Of a stretch of DNA of 64,000 nt, positions 57,622-64,000 are shown in pieces. Where the stretch lies: assembly GCF_900186965.1 (NCBI RefSeq), contig NZ_LT906457.1, positions 2,196,501 through 2,260,500 of the forward strand, read 5' to 3'. The stretch comes from Legionella spiritensis (GTDB taxonomy: Bacteria > Pseudomonadota > Gammaproteobacteria > Legionellales > Legionellaceae). Within the stretch, counting starts at the first letter, position 1; the number at the start of each line of letters is the position of its first letter. Made by a program: the position numbers and the translations under genes. The notes beneath the pieces were generated by a model. It ran no database searches. It was not told where the DNA came from and saw nothing but the letters and a program-made list of their open reading frames with translations.

Positions 57622-58978
57622 AGGAACCGGCCACCATCATTTGCTCGACAAGAATCGAACCACAGCGCGTAGCGATATTGCGATTAATATCCGAACCTAC
57701 CGCCACGATAGCCTGATACATATCTTTCAGATTCCCCGCAATTGTGATCTCCTCAACCGGGTACTGGATTTCTCCGTGTTCCACCCAAAAACCGGTCGCA
57801 CCGCGTGAATAATCGCCGGTCAACCCGTTAACCCCCTGCCCCATCAACTCGGTCACCAGCAGTCCTTTATCCATTTTTTTTAATAAATCATTCAAATCGC
57901 CGGCTGTCGCATCAATGGTTAAATTATGAACACCGTCACTGTTTGCCGTGGTTTTCAGGCCCATTCGACGCGCGGAATAGCTGCCTAGTACGTACTGGCA
58001 CAATCGGCCGTCGTCAATGAAAACATTATCGCGGGTAGGCACGCCTTCTCCGTCAAAAGGAGAACTGCCCAATCCTTGCAACAAGCGAGGCTGCTCATAT
58101 ATTTTAAATCCGGCAGGAAAAATCTGTTGGCCTATGGAGTCCAGCAGAAAGGAGTTTTTACGATATAAATTGGAGCCGCTAATCGCGCCGATGAAGCTGG
58201 ACAGAAGTCCACTGGAAATTCGTGATGAAAATAATACCGGAACTTTCTGTGTTTTTATTTTACGGGCACCCAGGCGACTGACAGTCCTCTCCACCACGCT
58301 TTCCGCCAGTTGTTGCGGAGTGACCAGTTGATGCGGGAGACGCGACGTCGTGTAATCATAATCCCTCTGCATACTCTCCCCGCTTTTCGCAATGAGCGAA
58401 CAGCTCAGACTGTGGCGAGTACCACGAATGATTCCTTCACCGCCATAGGTATTCGCATAGCCGTGGCAAAACGTATAGGTTGATAAAGTAACGCCATCCG
58501 AATTGATAATACGAGAATCCCGCTCCAGGGCATGCGCTTCACAAAGGCGGGCTGTTTCAATAGCTTCCGGCGGTCGAATATCCCAGGGATGGTATAAATC
58601 AAGATCCGAATGCCGTCCGGTCATTAACTCTTTGTCAGCCAGGCCAAAACAGGGATCTTTTGCACTGACTCTGGCAATGTCGCATGCGGCGCTCGCCATG
58701 GCATCCAGTGCGGCCGGCGACGTATCCGTGCTGCTGGCCACTCCTTTGCGATGTCCGATATACGTGACCAGACCGACGCTTTTATCCTCGTTAAATGAAA
58801 CCGTTTCCACTTCCCTCATACGAACATCCACGGAAAATCCCCGGTCATGATTGACCGAGACAAAGGCGTCCGTCGCACCATGAGCTTTGGCTCTGGCTAA
58901 AATATCATGCATCAGCGCCAGTAAATTGGCGGTTGACTGTTCCTCTATACTTTTGTTATTTTGCGTTGAGATTTGCAT
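57620..58978 (-). CDS. pmbA: Metalloprotease-like TldE/PmbA
   Basis: Partner of TldD in processing small peptides such as microcin precursors and antitoxins. 452 residues from ATG 58978 (MQISTQNNK); a GTG ten codons upstream is the other choice. Conserved VSVNHDRGFSVDVRMREVETVSFNEDKSVGLVTYIGHRKGVASSTD (outline), PVLFSSRISSGLLSSFIGAISG, GEGVPTRDNVFIDDGRL and GDYSRGATGFWVEHGEI. TldE lacks the HExxH of TldD, and none is seen here. The tldD gene is not in the window. The stop codon is at the edge of MITE copy E, but the protein length is normal. Confidence 0.94.
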   Translation of the reverse strand: MQISTQNNKSIEEQSTANLLALMHDILARAKAHGATDAFVSVNHDRGFSVDVRMREVETVSFNEDKSVGLVTYIGHRKGVASSTDTSPAALDAMASAACDIARVSAKDPCFGLADKELMTGRHSDLDLYHPWDIRPPEAIETARLCEAHALERDSRIINSDGVTLSTYTFCHGYANTYGGEGIIRGTRHSLSCSLIAKSGESMQRDYDYTTSRLPHQLVTPQQLAESVVERTVSRLGARKIKTQKVPVLFSSRISSGLLSSFIGAISGSNLYRKNSFLLDSIGQQIFPAGFKIYEQPRLLQGLGSSPFDGEGVPTRDNVFIDDGRLCQYVLGSYSARRMGLKTTANSDGVHNLTIDATAGDLNDLLKKMDKGLLVTELMGQGVNGLTGDYSRGATGFWVEHGEIQYPVEEITIAGNLKDMYQAIVAVGSDINRNIATRCGSILVEQMMVAGS

Positions 58979-59025
58979 AGCCGTCCCGTTGCTGATTAGT
59001 TTGCCCACAAGGATACAAGTTTACT

Positions 59026-59808
59026 ATGCTCAAGCAAACCATTGCACCATTAAAATGGCTGAAGAAAGCTTGGAAATCAATTTTTACCCTGTTGATGCTA
59101 ATCCTTGTGCTCAATTTTGCCGTTGCTGCCGATAACTGGCGTGAGCTAAGTCCCGGCATTGAATACCTGGGTTTAAGCAAGGGTTACCTTGCCCCCTGGT
59201 CTCATGTTCACGCATTTAGAATCAGCTTGAAAAAAAATCGCTTTTCACTGGTTATGGCCCATGATTTGGAACAAGACTACGCATCGGTTGATGAATACGC
59301 TCAATTCAGCCATGCCTTGATCGCTATCAACGGCGGTTTTTTTGACGATCGTTTTCATTCCCTGGGCCTTCGCATCAAAAACAACAGACAGTTAAGTCCC
59401 TTCAAACCAATTAGCTGGTGGGGAATTTTTTATATCAAGGACGGCAAAGCCTACCTGGCAAGCGCTCGCGAATTTCAACGTAATCCTCAAATCAACTTTG
59501 CAATACAAAGCGGACCAAGATTATTGGTTGATGGCCGTATTCCTCCTTTAAAGGCAGGTCGGGCGGAGCGTACGGCGCTGGGTATTACGAAAGACGGCGA
59601 TATCGTTATTCTGGTTACCGACCACGCCGCCATGTCGACAACCGAATTGGCCCAGCTGATGAAAGCACCGCCGCTTAACTGCGTGGACGCCCTTAACCTG
59701 GATGGGGGAAATTCCACCCAGCTTTATGCGCAATTTAATAATTTCCACTTGAATGTTCATGGATTATCCAAAGTCAGTGATGCCATTATTGTGCAAGAAA
59801 AACAATAA
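59026..59808 (+). CDS. Phosphodiester glycosidase (NAGPA)-family exported protein
   Basis: 260 residues. A hydrophobic N-terminal segment (about 18-35, ending NFAVAA) serves as signal peptide or anchor. The body follows the NAGPA/DUF2233 pattern: HAFRISLKKNRFSLVMAHDL, ALIAINGGFFDDRF, SLGLRIKNNRQLSPF, AIQSGPRLLVDGRI, ERTALGITKDGDIVILVTD and DALNLDGGNSTQL. Members include the enzyme that uncovers mannose-6-phosphate tags and bacterial exopolysaccharide-linked hydrolases. Expected to act in the periplasm on a sugar phosphodiester; the substrate is unknown. Single gene, divergent from pmbA. Confidence 0.85.
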   Translation: MLKQTIAPLKWLKKAWKSIFTLLMLILVLNFAVAADNWRELSPGIEYLGLSKGYLAPWSHVHAFRISLKKNRFSLVMAHDLEQDYASVDEYAQFSHALIAINGGFFDDRFHSLGLRIKNNRQLSPFKPISWWGIFYIKDGKAYLASAREFQRNPQINFAIQSGPRLLVDGRIPPLKAGRAERTALGITKDGDIVILVTDHAAMSTTELAQLMKAPPLNCVDALNLDGGNSTQLYAQFNNFHLNVHGLSKVSDAIIVQEKQ

Positions 59809-59894
59809 CAGGCCATAATGGCTCACTGCCCGGTTTTTATCCAATTATCGCTAAGTTGTTCTGTTTTCTAAAGAGATTAAATACTAACAACATT

Positions 59895-59903
59895 TTATCC
59901 ACA
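59895..59903 (+). promoter_or_regulatory. DnaA box upstream of nrdA
   Basis: TTATCCACA, a perfect DnaA box, about 190 nt upstream of nrdA. DnaA also binds the nrdAB promoter in E. coli. A single box could occur by chance. Confidence 0.5.
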
Positions 59904-59940
59904 GCTTACTCCCACCTTATTCCCTTGATTTCCACAAAAA

Positions 59941-59986
59941 ACACAATATCTAGTTTTGCAAAGATAAAAAAAAACTAGATATTGTG
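59941..59986. promoter_or_regulatory. Paired NrdR boxes upstream of nrdA
   Basis: ACACAATATCTAGTTT (59941-59956) and AAAACTAGATATTGTG (59971-59986) each resemble the NrdR box ACACWATATATWGTGT and are mirror images. Their starts are 30 bp apart, three helical turns, which is the typical NrdR spacing. The second overlaps the predicted -35. Confidence 0.75.
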
Positions 59987-60010
59987 GTAATCAGGAAATT
60001 ATTCTACTAT
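59982..60010 (+). promoter_or_regulatory. Probable nrdAB promoter
   Basis: -35 TTGTGG (59982-59987), 17-nt spacer, -10 TACTAT (60005-60010). NrdR box 2 covers the -35, so NrdR binding would block RNA polymerase. Confidence 0.5.
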
Positions 60011-60088
60011 AGTTAAAGTAGTGGAAAAACGCTTTTTACCCGAATAGACAAGTCAGAAAATAACAAGAAAAATATCTCCGGAGAAACC

Positions 60089-62908
60089 ATGTCAGAACTT
60101 CTTGAGCCGATAAAAGATGAATCGTACACCAGTCAGCTGGATCTGACGACCAACGCCCCCGGTTTACTGAAAACCATCAAGCGAAACGGCAAGGTCGTCC
60201 ATTACGACGACAGCAAAATCAAGGTGGCCATCACCAAGGCCTTTATTGCTGAAGAAGGAAGCAATGCTGCCGCGTCCAACCGTATCCACCAGCTTATTGA
60301 CGACATCACCAAACAGGTTACCCAAACGTTTAAACGACGTATGCCGGGCGGTGGAACCATTCATATCGAGGATATCCAGGATCAGGTTGAACTGGCTTTA
60401 ATGCGCAGCAGCCAATATAAAGTGGCACGCGGCTATGTCTTATACCGCGAGGAACACCGCAAAGCCCGTGAAGAAAAACTGAAACAACAAGTCAGCGATA
60501 GTAAAACACTCTTAATTACCATGCCTGACGGCGAATTAAGACCTCTGGACATGGACAGGGTAAAAACCATTGTTAACGAGGCCTGCCGTGATCTGAGCGG
60601 CGTTAAGGCGGAACCGGTTATCAAAGACGCGCTGCGCAACCTTTATAATCAGGCGAAACTGGAAGACGTTCATAAAGCCTTGATCATGTCCGCACGGGCT
60701 CTGGTTGAAAAAGAACCCAACTATACCTACGTCAGCGCCCGATTGCTGCTTGACAGTCTCCGTACGGAAGCATTGACCAAGCTGGGCATGCAACCGGAAG
60801 CAACGTTTGACGAAATGACCGCACTCTACCCGGATTACTTTAAAGCCTATATTGCACAAGGCATTGAACAAGACATACTCGATTGCAAGCTGGGTGAATT
60901 TGACCTGGAGAAACTGGCCAAGGCCCTGCTTCCTGCCAGGGATATGCAGTTTACCTATCTCAGTCTGCAAACCCTCTACGATCGCTATTTTATTCATGAA
61001 CGTGGTGTTCGATACGAATTACCGCAAGCGTTTTTTATGCGTGTCGCCATGGGACTTGCCATTCGTGAATTAAACCGTGAGGACAAGGCCATTGAATTTT
61101 ACCGATTACTGTCTTCCTTTGATTACATGGCTTCTACGCCAACCTTGTTTAACTCGGGAACGGTAAGACCACAATTATCCAGTTGCTATTTAACAACCGT
61201 GCCTGATCATTTGGACGGCATTTACAGCGCCATCAAGGACAATGCCCTGCTTTCCAAATTCGCGGGTGGGTTAGGCAACGACTGGACGCCTGTTCGCGCC
61301 ATGGGTTCGCATATCAAAGGCACCAACGGCAAATCCCAGGGCGTTGTTCCCTTCCTGAACGTAGCCGACGCAACCGCGGTCGCGGTCAACCAGGGCGGTA
61401 AAAGAAAAGGTGCGGTCTGTGCCTATCTCGAATGCTGGCATCGTGATGTTGAAGAGTTCCTGGAATTACGTAAAAACACTGGTGATGACCGACGACGAAC
61501 CCATGACATGAACACCGCGCTGTGGATTCCCGATTTATTTATGAAACGGGTACACGAAGAGGGCGAGTGGACACTCTTTTCACCCGATGAAGTGCCTGAA
61601 TTGCATGATCAATACGGCAAAGCGTTCGATGTCATGTATGTCGATTGTGAAGAAAAAGCGCGTCAGGGCAAAATCAAAAACGTAAAAACCGTATCGGCTC
61701 TTAAATTATGGCGAAAAATGTTGTCCATGCTGTTTGAAACCGGACATCCCTGGCTAACCTTCAAGGATCCGTGTAACCTGCGTTCGCCCCAACAACACGC
61801 CGGCGTCATTCACAGTTCCAACCTGTGTACTGAAATCACCTTAAATACGTCGCAGGATGAAATCGCCGTCTGTAATCTGGGCAGTATCAATCTACCGGCC
61901 CATATCAGCGACGGCAAACTGGATCGGGAAAAATTGAAACACACGATTACTACCGCCGTGCGTATGCTGGATAACGTTATAGACATTAATTATTATTCCG
62001 TACCCCAGGCTCGCAATTCCAATCTGCAACACCGTCCGGTCGGCCTTGGTCTGATGGGCTTCCAGGACGCCCTGTACGCACTAAAAATGGATTATGCCTC
62101 CCAGGAGGCCGTTGAATTTGCGGATGAATCCATGGAACTTATCAGCTATCACGCGATTGAAGCTTCCTGTGACCTGGCAAAGGAACGCGGCAGTTATTCC
62201 AGCTACGAAGGGTCTTTGTGGAGTAAAGGTATTCTGCCTGTCGACTCCATCAACCTTCTGCAACAAAACAGGGATCAATACCTGGAGCAAGACCGTTCAC
62301 AACGTCTGGATTGGGAAAGTCTGCGTGTCAAGGTTCGCACACAGGGTATGCGCAACTCCAATGTGATGGCCATTGCGCCGACAGCCACGATTTCCAACAT
62401 TTGCGGTGTGTCTCAATCCATTGAGCCGACGTATCAAAACCTGTATGTGAAATCAAATCTGTCCGGGGAGTTCACTGTGGTTAATCCCTACCTCGTTGCC
62501 GATTTAAAGGAGCGTAACCTGTGGGATGAAGTTATGGTCAACGACCTGAAATACTTTAACGGCAGCGTGCAACCCATCAACCGGATCCCGCAGGAATTGA
62601 AAGCGCGTTATGCGACCGCTTTTGAAATTGATCCAAGTTGGCTGGTTGAGAGCGGATCCCGTCGTCAGAAATGGATAGATCAGGCTCAATCATTAAACGT
62701 CTACATGGCCAAACCGTCCGGCAAGAAACTGGATCAACTGTACAAACACGCCTGGATCCGAGGCTTGAAAACCACCTATTATTTACGCAGTTTAGGTGCC
62801 AGTAACGCAGAAAAATCAACCGTCACCGATGGCGCACTCAACGCGGTCAAGATAGAGGAACCAAAAACATGTTCCATACTCGACCCCGATTGCGAAGCCT
62901 GCCAATAA
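60089..62908 (+). CDS. nrdA: Ribonucleotide reductase class Ia, alpha subunit
   Basis: Catalytic subunit that reduces ribonucleoside diphosphates. 939 residues, longer than E. coli (761). An ATP-cone (KRNGKVVHYDDSKIKVAITKAF, about 33-125) is followed by a second cone-like segment (ITMPDGELRPLDMDRVKTIV to LVEKEPNYTYVSARL, about 145-225). The barrel has LSSCYLTTV (active-site Cys), SNLCTEITLN (N-x-C-x-E), VCNLGSINL, PTATISNICGVSQSIEP, and the C-terminal thiol pair in CEACQ. GGAG precedes the ATG. Allosteric control by ATP/dATP through the first cone is likely. Confidence 0.96.
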   Translation: MSELLEPIKDESYTSQLDLTTNAPGLLKTIKRNGKVVHYDDSKIKVAITKAFIAEEGSNAAASNRIHQLIDDITKQVTQTFKRRMPGGGTIHIEDIQDQVELALMRSSQYKVARGYVLYREEHRKAREEKLKQQVSDSKTLLITMPDGELRPLDMDRVKTIVNEACRDLSGVKAEPVIKDALRNLYNQAKLEDVHKALIMSARALVEKEPNYTYVSARLLLDSLRTEALTKLGMQPEATFDEMTALYPDYFKAYIAQGIEQDILDCKLGEFDLEKLAKALLPARDMQFTYLSLQTLYDRYFIHERGVRYELPQAFFMRVAMGLAIRELNREDKAIEFYRLLSSFDYMASTPTLFNSGTVRPQLSSCYLTTVPDHLDGIYSAIKDNALLSKFAGGLGNDWTPVRAMGSHIKGTNGKSQGVVPFLNVADATAVAVNQGGKRKGAVCAYLECWHRDVEEFLELRKNTGDDRRRTHDMNTALWIPDLFMKRVHEEGEWTLFSPDEVPELHDQYGKAFDVMYVDCEEKARQGKIKNVKTVSALKLWRKMLSMLFETGHPWLTFKDPCNLRSPQQHAGVIHSSNLCTEITLNTSQDEIAVCNLGSINLPAHISDGKLDREKLKHTITTAVRMLDNVIDINYYSVPQARNSNLQHRPVGLGLMGFQDALYALKMDYASQEAVEFADESMELISYHAIEASCDLAKERGSYSSYEGSLWSKGILPVDSINLLQQNRDQYLEQDRSQRLDWESLRVKVRTQGMRNSNVMAIAPTATISNICGVSQSIEPTYQNLYVKSNLSGEFTVVNPYLVADLKERNLWDEVMVNDLKYFNGSVQPINRIPQELKARYATAFEIDPSWLVESGSRRQKWIDQAQSLNVYMAKPSGKKLDQLYKHAWIRGLKTTYYLRSLGASNAEKSTVTDGALNAVKIEEPKTCSILDPDCEACQ

Positions 62909-62923
62909 TAAGAGGAGAATACC

Positions 62924-64000
62924 ATGTCCGTATCACCACAACACATAAGCACAAAAGAACAAATAGGTGCAACAGGTCTGGAAGCGCTGGAAATGGGTGC
63001 CGGACGCATTCATGTTGACGACAAGCAAATTATTAATTGCCGCGCGGATTTAAACCAGTTGGTTCCTTTCAAATACACCTGGGCTTGGGATAAATACTTA
63101 ACCGGCTGTGCCAACCACTGGATGCCGAATGAAATCAACATGAGTGCGGACGTCGCATTATGGAAAGATCCAACCGGGCTAACCGAGGATGAGCGGTTAA
63201 TTGTGCTTCGTAATCTGGGATTTTTCTCCACAGCGGACTCCCTGGTAGCCAATAACCTGGTTCTGGCCGTTTACCGGCATATTACCAATCCGGAATGCCG
63301 CCAATATCTCTTGCGGCAAGCCTTCGAAGAGGCGCTGCATACGCATGCTTATCAATACATTATCGAAAGCCTGGGGCTTGATGAGGCGGCCGTCTTTAAT
63401 ATGTATCGGGAAATTCCGTCTGTGGCGACGAAAGCCGCCTGGGCGCTTCCCTTTACCCAAAGTCTTGGCGATCCGACATTTCGTACCGGCACACCGGAAG
63501 ATGATCAACGCTTACTGCGCGATTTGATTGCTTTTTATGTCGTTTTCGAAGGCATCTTTTTCTATGTCGGCTTTACCCAAATCCTGTCCATGGGACGACG
63601 CAACAAAATGGTGGGTACCTCCGAACAATTCCAGTATATTTTACGTGATGAATCCATGCACATGAATTTCGGCATCGATGTGATAAACCAGATCAAAATT
63701 GAAAATCCGCATTTATGGACACCAGCCTTCAAGGATGAAATGATTCAATTAATCAAGGAAGGGGTGAAACTGGAATATCAATACGCCCAAGACACCATGC
63801 CACACGGTATTCTGGGCATGAACGCCGATATGTTTGAAGAATATCTCCACTTTATCGCCAACCGACGCATGGCTCAAATAGGTCTGCAGGAACAATATCC
63901 CGGCGCGGAAAATCCCTTCCCGTGGATGAGTGAAATGATGGATCTGAAAAAAGAGAAGAATTTCTTTGAAACCCGTGTCATCGAATACCAGGCAGGCGGC
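62924..64000 (+). CDS. nrdB: Ribonucleotide reductase class Ia, beta subunit (3' end outside window)
   Basis: Provides the diiron-tyrosyl radical for NrdA. Open from ATG 62924 (AGGAGAATACC ribosome site, 15 nt after nrdA) to the window end, 359 codons with no stop. Radical-site motif [13 protein letters not shown] holds Glu, His and the Tyr corresponding to E. coli Tyr122; TADSLVANN gives the Asp ligand; [13 protein letters not shown] gives the second Glu/His pair. The visible part nearly covers the whole family length (about 375), so only a short C-terminal tail, which docks NrdA, is missing. Confidence 0.96.
   Translation, partial: MSVSPQHISTKEQIGATGLEALEMGAGRIHVDDKQIINCRADLNQLVPFKYTWAWDKYLTGCANHWMPNEINMSADVALWKDPTGLTEDERLIVLRNLGFFSTADSLVANNLVLAVYRHITNPECRQYLLRQAFEEALHTHAYQYIIESLGLDEAAVFNMYREIPSVATKAAWALPFTQSLGDPTFRTGTPEDDQRLLRDLIAFYVVFEGIFFYVGFTQILSMGRRNKMVGTSEQFQYILRDESMHMNFGIDVINQIKIENPHLWTPAFKDEMIQLIKEGVKLEYQYAQDTMPHGILGMNADMFEEYLHFIANRRMAQIGLQEQYPGAENPFPWMSEMMDLKKEKNFFETRVIEYQAGG

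Overview
The window reads as a chromosomal segment of a gammaproteobacterium, most likely a Legionella-type organism (order Legionellales). The core genes are clearly gammaproteobacterial: a class A RNase P RNA, Fis, a dcw cluster beginning at mraZ, trmJ-iscS-iscU-like-iscA, ftsK-lolA-rarA, trxB-aat-infA, and a class Ia ribonucleotide reductase. Legionella is suggested by lineage-restricted proteins with acidic C-terminal clusters like Dot/Icm 'E-block' signals and by numerous short palindromic elements. No ribosomal RNA or protein marker allows a species call. No plasmid, phage or CRISPR locus is visible.

Layout from left to right. 1-342: 3' end of an unknown gene. 526-2892: penicillin-binding protein 1A. 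2969-5800 (minus): etfB-etfA-ald. 5905-8204 (minus): ugd-galU, supplying UDP-glucose and UDP-glucuronate. 8205-12300: accessory patch with palindromic elements, a secreted FG-GAP-like protein flanked by two near-identical 215-bp elements, and an effector-like protein. 12415-17237: two GT39 transferases, a LAB_N protein, a GT2 synthase and a PAP2 phosphatase, together a probable envelope-glycolipid decoration locus. 17382-19129: M50 protease and pdxB. 19200-24045 (minus): mraZ-rsmH-ftsL-ftsI-murE. 24520-26111 (minus): coaX, rnpB and fis. 26521-29184 (minus): trmJ-iscS-iscU-like-iscA, where IscS is truncated and the IscU-like protein lacks two cluster cysteines. 29292-33785: suhB, sppA and clpB.

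34049-36103 (minus): an effector-like gene pair. 36315-49973 (minus): a 13.7-kb run of same-strand genes, fleS-fleR-fliE-F-G-H-I-J, then yhdP, a membrane protein and mpl. 50246-50692: a BamE-like lipoprotein. 50863-55135 (minus): ftsK-lolA-rarA. 55206-57161: trxB-aat-infA, with aat probably using an ATT start. 57620-58978 (minus): pmbA. 59026-59808: a phosphodiester glycosidase-family protein. 60089-64000: nrdA-nrdB (nrdB cut by the window end), preceded by a DnaA box and two NrdR boxes.

The most unusual structure is a family of non-coding, MITE-like elements: about 215 bp, terminal inverted repeats beginning AGG(C/T)(T/C)C(C/T)GTG, and a strong internal palindrome. Intact copies lie at 8491, 10717 and 57387. 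Degraded, core-only or end-only copies lie near 10586, 13859, 33836 and 50750. Four neighbouring genes have their stop codon inside or at the edge of an element end. The second notable point is the reduced ISC module.
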